From NCBI RefSeq assembly GCF_008973465.1, contig NZ_WBXN01000004.1, forward strand, positions 1,178,001-1,242,000: a stretch of DNA of 64,000 nucleotides, written 5' to 3'. This document shows positions 39,226 through 47,221 of this stretch, piece by piece. Each line of letters begins with the position of its first letter. Position 1 is the stretch's first letter. The notes under the pieces were generated by a model that did no database searches, was not told the DNA's origin, and was given only the letters and a program-made list of their open reading frames with translations. A program made the translations under genes and the position numbers. This stretch comes from Streptomyces sp. SS1-1. Lineage in GTDB: Bacteria > Actinomycetota > Actinomycetes > Streptomycetales > Streptomycetaceae.

Positions 39226-40455
39226 TCAGTCGCCGCCGTCCTCCCCCGCGCACACCTCTTCGAAGAAGTCCAGATCCTCCTGGAGCGCCTTCATCAGCCG
39301 GTCCCGCTCGGCGTCGTCGACCTGCACCGGGACCACCTCGGAGGCCCCGGCCAGCCTGCGGAAGCCGCCCCGGCTCTCCAGCCGGCCGCGCACCCGCACC
39401 GGCAGCCCGACGAGGTGCGCGCGCCCGGCGATGCGGTACGCCTCCTCGTCCAGGGTCAGCCGGACGTGGGCGACCTCGGCGCCCGCGAGGACGCGCAGCC
39501 GGACGGTGCCCTCGCCGCGGGTGCCGGTCCGGCGCATCCGCACGACGGCGCCGGTGATCAGCGCCGGCACGGACGGCTCCTCGCGCAGATAGCGGGCCGC
39601 GGCCGCCCTCAGGACGGGCAGGTCGCCGGGCGAGAACTCGACGGGCTCGCCGTCGGCCGCGCAGTCCTCGGGTACGCCCGCGGCGGGCGCCCACGCCACG
39701 GCGACGCGCGCGCCCTCGGTGCCGCGCACCAGGGCGATCAGTCCTTCGACCAGTTCCCGGCTGACGCCCGCCTCGACGGCTCCGTCGAAGGCGTCCATGC
39801 CGCCGGTGGCCCGCTGGTAGTCGACGGCCTCGCGGGCCGCGTACAGCGCGTGGTGGAGGCGTACGGCGAGGGGGCGGCCGGTGGCGACGGGCACGAAGGC
39901 GGTGAGGCCGCGGCCGTCGGGCGCGGAGCCGACGAGAACGTCGTCCAGCAGGCCGGCGGCCGCGCGGCGGTGCCGGGCGCCGTGGTATCCGGCCCGGGCG
40001 CGGGTGGCGAGGGCGGCGGCGAGCAGGGTGCGGCGGGCGGCGGTGCGCAGTTCCTCCTCGGCGGTCCAGGGCGCCGCCCCGGCCGGGCCCGCCGGCGCGT
40101 CCCGCCACCAGCGGATCTCGTCGCTGGGTACGGCGAGGCAGACCAGCACCTCGCGGGCGGCGGGGGTGCCGCTGCGGGACAGCGCGGTCAGCGCCTCGGC
40201 GAGCAGGTCGTCGCTGTCGGGGAAGGCCCGGGACTCCGGGACGAGCAGGCTGGTGCCGCCGCCGGCCGGTCCGGGCGGGGTCCAGCGCCCGTAGCGGCCG
40301 GCCGCTCCCCCGCGCCGCTGCCAGCCGTGCCGGCGCAGCAGGACGCCGAGGACGGCGGGGTCGACGTCGCCGGGCACGGGGGCCCGGTCCCAGGCGGCGT
40401 CGACGGGGTGGGGCCGGACCGGGCGGGCGGGCTCCTGGAGCGGGCGGTGCGTCAT
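39226..40455 (-). CDS. Hypothetical protein paired with the DUF4365 gene, 409 residues
   Basis: Start ATG 40455, overlapping the DUF4365 stop by 4 bases (40452-40455), so the two are translationally coupled. No catalytic motif is recognised. The protein is Arg/Ala-rich, mostly alpha-helical in the middle (RTAARRTLLAAALATRARAGYHGARH in parts), and its last ~130 residues look like paired beta strands (VRLRVLAGAEVAHVRLTL, VGLPVRVRGRLESRGG) reminiscent of an OB-type fold, followed by an acidic end. The beta region could bind nucleic acid, but that is conjecture. It sits just upstream of thrS. Confidence 0.7.
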   Translation of the reverse strand: MTHRPLQEPARPVRPHPVDAAWDRAPVPGDVDPAVLGVLLRRHGWQRRGGAAGRYGRWTPPGPAGGGTSLLVPESRAFPDSDDLLAEALTALSRSGTPAAREVLVCLAVPSDEIRWWRDAPAGPAGAAPWTAEEELRTAARRTLLAAALATRARAGYHGARHRRAAAGLLDDVLVGSAPDGRGLTAFVPVATGRPLAVRLHHALYAAREAVDYQRATGGMDAFDGAVEAGVSRELVEGLIALVRGTEGARVAVAWAPAAGVPEDCAADGEPVEFSPGDLPVLRAAAARYLREEPSVPALITGAVVRMRRTGTRGEGTVRLRVLAGAEVAHVRLTLDEEAYRIAGRAHLVGLPVRVRGRLESRGGFRRLAGASEVVPVQVDDAERDRLMKALQEDLDFFEEVCAGEDGGD

Positions 40456-41018
40456 GGTCTGCCTCCGGTCCCGACCCGCGTCATGATCTCGCAGAGCGCC
40501 CGGTCGTCGAAGATGCGGGAGGTCGGTATCCGCACGGTGGTGCGGCGCCGGCCGGTGATCGCGTGGCCGGCGAGGTTGACCCAGTAGCAGCAGTGCCGCA
40601 GGTCGAGCCGGTCGTGTCCGGCGCGCAGCCACTGCTCCTGGGAGCGGGGCACGATCATCACGACGAGGATCTTGTGCACCGAGACCGGGGTGCGGGCGAG
40701 CTTCGCCAGATGGGCGTTGTCGAGCGTGAAGGAGAAGTGGCGGCCGGGCGGATCGGGCGCCACCTGGTACGTCGCCTTCAGCTGCACCTTGATGGTGACC
40801 TCGTCGTCGACGGTGTGGCCGGGCGCGCTGTGGCTGACGTGCCAGTCGATGCCGTTGTCCGGGAACGGCTGGGACAGCGAGCATCCCGCCGCCGCGGCGA
40901 CCGCGTGCAGATAGCCCACCTGCAGTGTCTCCATGCACGCGGTGGTGGCGAGTGAACCGCGAGGGGGGCCCGTCCGTTCGGGCAGCAGCCCGCCCCGCTC
41001 GGGCTGCGCAATCGCCAT
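40452..41018 (-). CDS. DUF4365 domain protein, possibly PD-(D/E)XK nuclease-like
   Basis: Protein of 188 residues from ATG 41018. The DUF4365 pattern is visible: a helix with E30 (METLQVGYLHAVAAAAG), D58 in NGIDWHV, and Q79-L-K81 in VTIKVQLKAT, followed by a YWV strand (CCYWVNLAG). The E...D...QxK arrangement is that of the PD-(D/E)XK nuclease fold, to which I believe this family has been related. Activity is not established. It is coupled to the 409-residue partner and diverges from a DEDDh exonuclease gene 167 bases away. Confidence 0.75.
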   Translation of the reverse strand: MAIAQPERGGLLPERTGPPRGSLATTACMETLQVGYLHAVAAAAGCSLSQPFPDNGIDWHVSHSAPGHTVDDEVTIKVQLKATYQVAPDPPGRHFSFTLDNAHLAKLARTPVSVHKILVVMIVPRSQEQWLRAGHDRLDLRHCCYWVNLAGHAITGRRRTTVRIPTSRIFDDRALCEIMTRVGTGGRP

Positions 41019-41185
41019 GACGAACAGCCTTCCAGGCAGAGTGAATCCCCGTGGCGGGCCGCTGAACTGCAAAGACCCGCACTCCTGTTGTGTCCTTCCG
41101 GCGTACGCCGCAAACGGCCCGGGTATCACCAAACGGGCAGAAGACGGGACGTCAGCTGCCATGGATGGACAAGGGGTTGAGCGGT

Positions 41186-41911
41186 ATGGGGTGCTGGTAC
41201 GAAGGCCCGCTGGCGGCATTCGACACGGAGACGACAGGCGTGGACGTCGAGACCGACCGGATCGTCTCGGCGGCCGTCGTGGTGCAGGACGCCCCGGGGA
41301 CCCGGCCCCGGGTGACGCGATGGCTGGTGAACCCGGGTGTCCCGGTGCCGGAGGCGGCGACCGCGGTGCACGGCCTGACGGAGGATCACCTCCAGCGCAA
41401 CGGCCGCTGGCCGGCGCCGGTGATGCAGGAGATAGCCGAGGAGCTGGCGGTGCAGGCCACGGCGGGCCGGCCGCTGGTGGTGATGAACGCGCCGTTCGAT
41501 CTGACGCTGCTGGACCGCGAGTTGCGGCGGCACCGTGCCTCGTCGCTGTCCCGCTGGTTCGAGAGCGCGTCGCTGACGGTGCTCGACCCGCGCGTCCTCG
41601 ACAAGCACCTCGACCGCTACCGCAAGGGGCGCCGCACCCTGACCGACCTGTGCGCGCACTACGAGGTCGAGCTGGAGGACGCGCACGACGCGGCGGCCGA
41701 CGCGCTGGCGTCGCTGGAGGTCGTCCGCGCGGTGGCCCGCCGCTTCGCGGCCCGCCTGGAACGGCTCTCCCCGGCGGAGCTGCACACCCTGCAGGCGGTG
41801 TGGCACGCGGCACAGGCGCGCGGCCTGCAGGCGTGGTTCGCGCGCAGCGGCACGGAGGAGTCGGTGGACCCGTCCTGGCCCCTGCGCCCGGACCTGCCGG
41901 CGGCGGCCTGA
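41186..41911 (+). CDS. DnaQ-like DEDDh 3'-5' exonuclease
   Basis: Protein of 241 residues from ATG 41186 (MGCWYEGPL), with AAGGGGTTGAG upstream; earlier ATGs exist at 41162 and 41165. The exonuclease motifs are present: Exo I FDTETTGVD, Exo II NAPFDLTLL and Exo III HDAAADALAS with its His and Asp. The size fits a stand-alone epsilon-like exonuclease rather than a polymerase subunit, and the C-terminal 50 residues add a helical region. It probably trims DNA or RNA 3' ends in repair. A stem-loop follows immediately. Confidence 0.9.
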   Translation: MGCWYEGPLAAFDTETTGVDVETDRIVSAAVVVQDAPGTRPRVTRWLVNPGVPVPEAATAVHGLTEDHLQRNGRWPAPVMQEIAEELAVQATAGRPLVVMNAPFDLTLLDRELRRHRASSLSRWFESASLTVLDPRVLDKHLDRYRKGRRTLTDLCAHYEVELEDAHDAAADALASLEVVRAVARRFAARLERLSPAELHTLQAVWHAAQARGLQAWFARSGTEESVDPSWPLRPDLPAAA

Positions 41912-41919
41912 ACAGCGGA

Positions 41920-41950
41920 AAAGCCGGCCCGCTCGACGCGGACCGGCTTT
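41920..41950 (+). terminator. Terminator of the exonuclease gene
   Basis: Arms of 13 bases (41920-41932 with 41938-41950) with one mismatch and a 5-base loop. They begin 9 bases after the stop and end in a TTTCT run. Confidence 0.75.
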
Positions 41951-42088
41951 CTCCCCGATGAAGGGAGGGAGCTCTCATTCGAAAACAATACCGATGCCCC
42001 ATAGGGTGATCGATTCGCATATGTCTCAGAATTGTCACCGATTGCGGGCGACCGCATGCACTATCCCAGAGTGCGCTAATCATGCTGC

Positions 42089-42817
42089 ATGGCAACCAAC
42101 TTGGAGCGCACACTCCTTATTTCGAACATCACCCTGAACATTGTCGGCATCGGCTCCACTGCACTCAGCGTCATCGTCGACACGCCTGAATGGGTGCTCC
42201 CAGCGGGGATCACCGCTTTGGGAGTCGGCGTCGTGTGGGCTCTGTGCACGTACGTTCCGTTCAACGGGTCGGCAGTCGCCCGCAACCTGACGCTCGGGCT
42301 CACCGCCCTGATCGCGGCTGTGCTCGTGGGGTTCACGTGGCCCGACAGACCCAACAGCGTCCCGGGCAACAGCCCTTCGGCGGCGTCCACTAAGTCGTCG
42401 TGGGAAAAGACGGTCGCCCGCCTCAAGAAGAGCATCGAGCCGGGCCACCATGCATCGATCGAATGCAAGATCGCCGTCTCGGGCACCGGCTGGATCCCGG
42501 ATCACTTCGACATCTGGACCGCCATCCTCAACGACGCGAACGGAACCCCCGACACGTCACGGCTGTTCGGTCTGGAAAAGGCTGTCGCGTCCACCGGCGA
42601 TTCATGGGCGACCAAGCATTTCTCCGTCGGCGTGCCGAAGCCCAAGAACAAGCACTACTGGATCTACGTGTACCTGGTGCACGAGGACGCCAGTTCGGTG
42701 CTGAGTAATGTCGTGCCCCGTGAGGGAAGCCAGAAGCCGACCCTGGACAGTCCCATCGAGCGGGCCACTCTCCTGGACCGGATCCCCGTCGAGCGTGCGG
42801 CCGACGCGACGTGCTGA
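42089..42817 (+). CDS. Hypothetical membrane protein of lower GC content
   Basis: Protein of 242 residues from ATG 42089. Three hydrophobic segments are likely (about 8-28, 37-55, 66-84), then a soluble C-terminal domain (about 100-230) with many aromatic and charged residues (HFDIWTAILNDANG, KNKHYWIYVYLVHEDASS). No family is recognised. Both the gene and especially its 138-base upstream region are visibly more AT-rich than the neighbours, and third-position G/C is less strict. It lies just downstream of a tRNA-Val gene, a frequent insertion site, so recent acquisition is plausible. Confidence 0.7.
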   Translation: MATNLERTLLISNITLNIVGIGSTALSVIVDTPEWVLPAGITALGVGVVWALCTYVPFNGSAVARNLTLGLTALIAAVLVGFTWPDRPNSVPGNSPSAASTKSSWEKTVARLKKSIEPGHHASIECKIAVSGTGWIPDHFDIWTAILNDANGTPDTSRLFGLEKAVASTGDSWATKHFSVGVPKPKNKHYWIYVYLVHEDASSVLSNVVPREGSQKPTLDSPIERATLLDRIPVERAADATC

Positions 42818-42985
42818 CGCATAGGGCCCCGGATGCCGGTGCTGGGCACCGCGCGATCAGGGCGATGCAAGAAGCGGTCACACGGACCGCGGTCGGCAGT
42901 GACGCGCCCCGGGCCGCGCTCGCGGACATCCACCGCGGCGCACGGGTGCGGGCCTAGATACCCCGGAGTACCGGCCACACAGCAG

Positions 42986-43013
42986 AAGGGGCCGTCCGTG
43001 TGGACGGCCCCTT
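42986..43013 (-). terminator. Terminator downstream of the first tRNA-Val(CAC)
   Basis: A perfect 12-base stem (42986-42997 with 43002-43013) and a 4-base loop, 34 bases past the tRNA 3' end on the minus strand. Confidence 0.8.
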
Positions 43014-43046
43014 CCGGGTACCAGGTGCCAATGAACTTCTCACTGG

Positions 43047-43118
43047 TGGGCGATACTGGGTTCGAACCAGTGACCTCTTCGGTGTGAACGAAGCGCTCTC
43101 CCACTGAGCTAATCGCCC
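43047..43118 (-). tRNA. tRNA-Val(CAC), copy 1
   Basis: A 72-base cloverleaf with acceptor GGGCGAT/ATCGCCC, D arm TAGCTCAGTGGGAGAGC, anticodon stem CTTCG/CGAAG with loop TTCACAC (anticodon CAC, reading GUG) and T arm GGTTCGAACCC. The discriminator is A, and CCA is not encoded. It is identical to the copy at 46416. Confidence 0.96.
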
Positions 43119-43157
43119 GGGAACGCACTGAACCATACAGGTCCCCGCGCGGTTCCT

Positions 43158-43616
43158 TCAAACCGCTTCGCGACGTTCGGCCAGGAACGCCAGCAGGCCG
43201 CGGCGGCCCGCGCGCATCATCAGCCGGTGGTTGGCGCGGAACAGCGGCCGGCCCGGCACGGCGAACCGGCGCAGCAGCGGCTTGTTCACGTCGACGACCT
43301 GGTCGTAGCGGGCCAGGCACCCGGCGCCGTGCGGGGTGACGGTCCAGCGCGCCCAGCCGTCGAGGTCCCCGGAGAGGGCGATCTCCAGGACGCCGGCGGC
43401 GCGGTCGCGCCGCACCTCGCGGGCGGTGAACGTCAGGTCGTAGGGCAGCAGCGACCGTACGGTGATCACGCCGGTGGTGGCGTCGATGCGGCGCACCTCG
43501 CGGACCTGCGGCCACCAGCGCGGGTAGTCCTCGGCGTGCTCCAGCACCTCGTGGACGACGGCGGGCGGCGCGGGGAGTTCCCACAGGCTGCGGAAGCGGT
43601 AGTGGCTCCAGTCCAT
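43158..43616 (-). CDS. SRPBCC (START-like) family protein
   Basis: Protein of 152 residues from ATG 43616 (MDWSHYRFRS). The polyketide-cyclase/START-like fold is suggested by the opening WELPAPPAVVHEVLEHAEDYPRWW, the classic helix-then-PxWWP motif, followed by alternating beta strands (GVITVRSLLPYDLTF, GVLEIALSGDLDGWARWTV) and a C-terminal helix. These proteins bind hydrophobic ligands in a deep pocket; the ligand is unknown. It lies between the two tRNA-Val copies, 40 bases upstream of copy 1, and could be cotranscribed with that tRNA. Confidence 0.8.
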   Translation of the reverse strand: MDWSHYRFRSLWELPAPPAVVHEVLEHAEDYPRWWPQVREVRRIDATTGVITVRSLLPYDLTFTAREVRRDRAAGVLEIALSGDLDGWARWTVTPHGAGCLARYDQVVDVNKPLLRRFAVPGRPLFRANHRLMMRAGRRGLLAFLAERREAV

Positions 43617-43720
43617 GCGCGCAGTGTGCCCCGCCCGGGCGGGTCCGCACGTTATCTGAGTACGTCGTCTGAGTACCGGCACTCATGCCGGGCGGGCGTG
43701 ACCCGGACCACACTCCCGTC

Positions 43721-46105
43721 ATGACGCACATTCCGCCACCGGCCGAGGAGTTGCGGCTCCTGGATCTGGAGCTGCGCCGACTGGACGCCCGCCGGGCCCA
43801 GTTGCTGCACCGGCGGGCCTGGCTGGTCACGGCCCTCCACGCGGCCGCACCGCCTGCCCCCGCATCCGTCGCACCGCCCCGCCCGGAGGCCTCGGCGCCC
43901 CGGGTGCAGAACGTCCTGCTGCTGCTCGGCGGTGTCCTGCTGACTGTCGCGGCGATCGCGTTCACCCTGGTCAGCTGGGGTGAACTCGGCATCGCCGGAC
44001 GTGCCCTGGTGCTGGGCGCCGTCACGGTGGCGGTGCTCGCCGCGCCGGTGCCGCTGCTGAAGCGGGGGCTGCGCTCGACGGCCGAGTCGGTGGCGGGCCT
44101 CGGGCTCGCGCTGACCGTGCTCGACGCGTACGCGCTGCACGAGGCCGCGCTGCCCGGCACGGGCGCCACGGGATACACCGCGGTCGCCGCGGCGGTGCTC
44201 GCGGCCCTGTGGGCGGCGTACGGTCTGCTGCCGCGCGCCTCGGCGCTGCGCCTGCCTCGGCCCGCGGCCCTGATGGCCGCCCAACTGCCGCTCGTCCTGG
44301 GCGCGGTGGCCGTCGACGCGGGTCCGTACGGAGTCACCCTGGCCCTGCTGGTGACGGCGGCCTGCGATGTGGCGGTGGCGCTGCGGGGACCGGCCGGGCC
44401 GGTCCGGCAGACCGCCGTCGTCGGCGCATCCGGCCTGGGCGTCGCGGGGGCGTGGGCCGCCGGCTGGCTGTCGTGGACGGCCACCGGCCCGAGCGCCGCC
44501 GCCCGTGCGGCGGCGCTCCTCCTCCTCGCGGCGGCCGTCGCGCTGACGGCGGCCCGGCATCCGTCGGCCGAGCGGCAGGCAGGCGGTCTGGCGGTCGCCG
44601 CCGGACTCCTCGTGGTCGCGGCGGCCGGCGGTGCGGTCCGGCCCGTGCTGCCCGCCCTGTGGACGGTCCCGGCGTATCTGGCCTGCGGGATCGCCCTGCT
44701 CGCCGTGACCCGGTCGGCCCGGCTGCCGCGGGCGGTGCGCCAGGGCCTGGTCCACGCCTCGGCCGCCATCCAGGGCCTGGCCCTGCTGTGGACGCTGCCG
44801 CTGGTGGCGGTCGCCCTCATGGGTCCGGCCGCCTGGATCGAGCGGGTGTGGTCGGGGGCGCCGGCGAGCACGCGCGCGGCGGTGACCGCCGACCTGCCGT
44901 GGCCCCCGTACTCCGGGACGGTCCCGGTCGTCCTGCTGGCGGTCGCCGGCGTCCTGGTCCTGGCGCGCGAGGCGGTGGGGCGTGCACGGGCCCTGACCGG
45001 TGCGCTGGGCCTCGGGTGGGCGACGGCGCTGGTGCTGCCGTCGGTGCTGGACGTCCCGTACGCCGTGGGCCTGGCGGCACTGGGGTGCCTCACCGCCGGT
45101 GCGCTCGCGGCGGCGACCTGGCCGCGGACGCCCGACCGGTCCTCGCCCCTCCACCTGACCGCGACGGTGCTGGCGCCGCTGACCACCCTGCCCCTCGTCC
45201 TGCTGTCCCTGGCCGGCCAGGGAGCGACCCTGACCGTGACGGCCGTCCTGACCGCGCTCTTCGCGGCGGCGTCCTGGACTCCGCGTCTCGCGCCGGTCAC
45301 GGCCCCGGCCGCCCTCGTGTACGCCACCGCCCTCGCCTGCGCGTCGGGTGCCGCCGCCGACTGGCGGCCGCAGGACACGGCCGTGCTGGTCCTGGCGGTG
45401 CCGGTGGCGGCGGCCCTGCTCGCGGCCCGGCTCGGGGACACCGCGCGGGCGACGGTCCCGGTCGAGGTCACGGGTGCGGCGGCCGCACTGCTCGCCTTCG
45501 GTCTCGCCGCCGTCTCCGGCGACCTGCCGATGCTGGCCCTCGTGCTGGCGCTGTGCGGGGTGATCGCGTCCGGGACCGCCCTGCGCCCGGGCCGCCGTCC
45601 GGTCGCCTTCGCGGGCACCGCGCTGTTCGTGCTGGCCGCCTGGGTGCGCCTGGCGGCGTGGGACGTCGGCACCCCGGAGGCGTACACGCTGCCGGTCACG
45701 GTCCCGGCCCTGGCCGTCGGCGCCCTCGGCAGGCACCGCGACGCGCGGGTCTCCTCCTGGACGGCGTACGGTCCGGGGCTCGCGGCGACGCTGCTGCCGA
45801 GCCTGCTGGCCGCCTGGGGCGACACGCACTGGGCGCGCCCCCTGCTGCTGGGCCTGGCCGCGCTGGCGGTCACGCTGCTGGGCGCCCGTCACCACCTCCA
45901 GGCGCCGCTCCTGCTGGGCGGCACGGTGCTCGCCCTGGACGCCCTGCACGAACTCGCCCCGTACATCGCCCAGGTGACCGACGCGCTGCCGCGCTGGGTG
46001 CCCCCGGCGCTCGCCGGACTCCTGCTGCTGGCCGTGGGGGCGACGTACGAGCAGCGTCTGCGGGACGCCCGGCGGATGCGGGACTTCCTGGGCACCATGC
46101 GCTGA
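43721..46105 (+). CDS. Large polytopic membrane protein (SCO7613 C-terminal-domain type)
   Basis: Protein of 794 residues from ATG 43721. The soluble N-terminus (residues 1-60) contains an LxxLDxxLRRLDARRAQLL helix. The rest is almost continuous hydrophobic Ala/Leu/Val sequence with about 20 predicted membrane helices; the first pair, NVLLLLGGVLLTVAAIAFTL then GRALVLGAVTVAVLAAPVPLL, is the recognisable landmark. I link it from memory to the streptomycete family named after SCO7613. No transporter or enzyme motif is visible. The leading zinc ribbon found in some relatives is absent. Confidence 0.7.
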   Translation: MTHIPPPAEELRLLDLELRRLDARRAQLLHRRAWLVTALHAAAPPAPASVAPPRPEASAPRVQNVLLLLGGVLLTVAAIAFTLVSWGELGIAGRALVLGAVTVAVLAAPVPLLKRGLRSTAESVAGLGLALTVLDAYALHEAALPGTGATGYTAVAAAVLAALWAAYGLLPRASALRLPRPAALMAAQLPLVLGAVAVDAGPYGVTLALLVTAACDVAVALRGPAGPVRQTAVVGASGLGVAGAWAAGWLSWTATGPSAAARAAALLLLAAAVALTAARHPSAERQAGGLAVAAGLLVVAAAGGAVRPVLPALWTVPAYLACGIALLAVTRSARLPRAVRQGLVHASAAIQGLALLWTLPLVAVALMGPAAWIERVWSGAPASTRAAVTADLPWPPYSGTVPVVLLAVAGVLVLAREAVGRARALTGALGLGWATALVLPSVLDVPYAVGLAALGCLTAGALAAATWPRTPDRSSPLHLTATVLAPLTTLPLVLLSLAGQGATLTVTAVLTALFAAASWTPRLAPVTAPAALVYATALACASGAAADWRPQDTAVLVLAVPVAAALLAARLGDTARATVPVEVTGAAAALLAFGLAAVSGDLPMLALVLALCGVIASGTALRPGRRPVAFAGTALFVLAAWVRLAAWDVGTPEAYTLPVTVPALAVGALGRHRDARVSSWTAYGPGLAATLLPSLLAAWGDTHWARPLLLGLAALAVTLLGARHHLQAPLLLGGTVLALDALHELAPYIAQVTDALPRWVPPALAGLLLLAVGATYEQRLRDARRMRDFLGTMR

Positions 46106-46415
46106 CCCGGGACCGGCGGCGCATTCATCACGCCCTATTCGCGGGGGAATCCGATGGCATTCCGGAAGAGGTCCGGCGGATTCCCTTTGGAGACGCGGGT
46201 GTTGGAGTTCTTCGGGAAGTCCGGTACGGCTGAAAGTCCGTCTTGACCTGATCTTCGGATACTTCTTCCGGAAGAGCGTGATGGCCCTGTTGATCCTTTT
46301 CGGCCCGGTCGCCGGCACCCCACCGCAGGTAACGGATCGTCACCGTCCGCGGCGACCGTGCCCGCACACGCCGACGGCCCGCCTGTGGTCTCACAGGCGG
46401 GCCGTCGGATCCGGG
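46106..46415. other. 310-base stretch between the large membrane gene and tRNA-Val copy 2
   Basis: No gene is supported. The sequence is less GC-rich than its surroundings, contains TTCCGGAAGAG twice (46160-46170 and 46266-46276), and ends in the tRNA terminator. It lies on the 3' side of the tRNA, where integration scars are common, but no attachment repeat was found. Confidence 0.5.
46371..46408 (-). terminator. Terminator downstream of the second tRNA-Val(CAC)
   Basis: A perfect 17-base stem (46371-46387 with 46392-46408) and a 4-base loop. It is unrelated in sequence to the terminator of copy 1. Confidence 0.82.
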
Positions 46416-46487
46416 TGGGCGATACTGGGTTCGAACCAGTGACCTCTTCGGTGTGAACGAAGCGCTCTCCCACTGAGCTAATCGCCC
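46416..46487 (-). tRNA. tRNA-Val(CAC), copy 2
   Basis: Identical over all 72 bases to the copy at 43047-43118, with the CAC anticodon and no encoded CCA. The flanks differ completely, so the repeat is limited to the tRNA itself. Confidence 0.96.
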
Positions 46488-46571
46488 CGGCGCAGGAAGA
46501 ACATTACCCCATGTCAGGGGGTGCGGGTGACCGCCCCGGACCGGCCCGCAGGGCCTCCGCGCCCCGCGCGC

Positions 46572-47030
46572 TCACTGGTCCTCGATCTTCCACGGCATGA
46601 CGACGCCGAACTTCCACACGTAGATCCCCACCAGTACGGCGATGATCACCAGGCCGATCGAGGTCAGGACGATGTTGCGCCGGCGCACCCTCGGGTCGAG
46701 GGCCTTCTGCGCCGCCTCGGTGACCTTGCGCTTGGTCCAGCGCAGCACCAGCTGGGCCCAGACGAACTCGGTCGCCCAGATGGCCATGCCGCCGAAGATC
46801 ACGACCCAGCCGGGCCCGGGCAGCGGCAGCATGATGATGCCGGCGACGACGACCGCCAGGCCGATGATGAAGACGCCCACCTGCCAGCTCAGGTGCAGCA
46901 GGCGCCGCGCCTTGACGAACTCGGGCGCCCGGGAGCCCAGGGCCCGCTCTCCGTCGTCCCGCGCCTTGCCCACCTGCGCCCCTTCGGACGCCACGACGGC
47001 GCCACCCGTCTCGTCACTCCCCGTATTCAT
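46572..47030 (-). CDS. TIGR02611-type small membrane protein
   Basis: Protein of 152 residues from ATG 47030. After a polar N-terminus (1-45), two close membrane segments (about 52-85, containing MLPLPGPGWVVIFGGMAIWATEF, quoted from the PGPGW family signature) and a C-terminal pair (about 120-145) are visible. PGPGW-containing proteins are widespread in actinobacteria with no assigned function. It diverges from ssgB across 191 bases; the ssgB promoter lies there. Confidence 0.85.
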   Translation of the reverse strand: MNTGSDETGGAVVASEGAQVGKARDDGERALGSRAPEFVKARRLLHLSWQVGVFIIGLAVVVAGIIMLPLPGPGWVVIFGGMAIWATEFVWAQLVLRWTKRKVTEAAQKALDPRVRRRNIVLTSIGLVIIAVLVGIYVWKFGVVMPWKIEDQ

Positions 47031-47136
47031 ACGGCCAAACCCTACCGGACCGAATCCGGTCACCGAGATGGTCGTACCGCACGAACGGGTTCTCGGCCGG
47101 AAGAGTTACGTAATCCCACGCAAAACACTCAGAGGG

Positions 47137-47160
47137 GTTTACAACGGCACCGTAGGTGGC
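47137..47160 (+). promoter_or_regulatory. Possible sigma-B-like (SigH) promoter of ssgB
   Basis: GTTT at 47137-47140 and GGTGGC at 47155-47160 are 14 bases apart, resembling GTTT-N14-GGGTA promoters of the sigma-B family. In S. coelicolor ssgB is reported to depend on SigH, which motivates this reading. The -10 match is only partial (GGTG rather than GGGT). Confidence 0.4.
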
Positions 47161-47221
47161 ATGTCGATTTCGCCGACGTGCGAATCCCCGAGCGCACACT
47201 GAGCGAAAGGCCCTGGCGCTT

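Noticed and set aside
42664..45873. A 1069-codon minus-strand frame opposite the large membrane protein
   Set aside because: Composition is almost only Ala/Arg/Ser/Thr and it reads across a tRNA; it is a shadow frame.
43047..46487. Integrative element between the tRNA-Val copies
   Set aside because: No integrase, excisionase or replication gene lies between them, and both tRNAs are complete rather than a tRNA plus a short attachment repeat.
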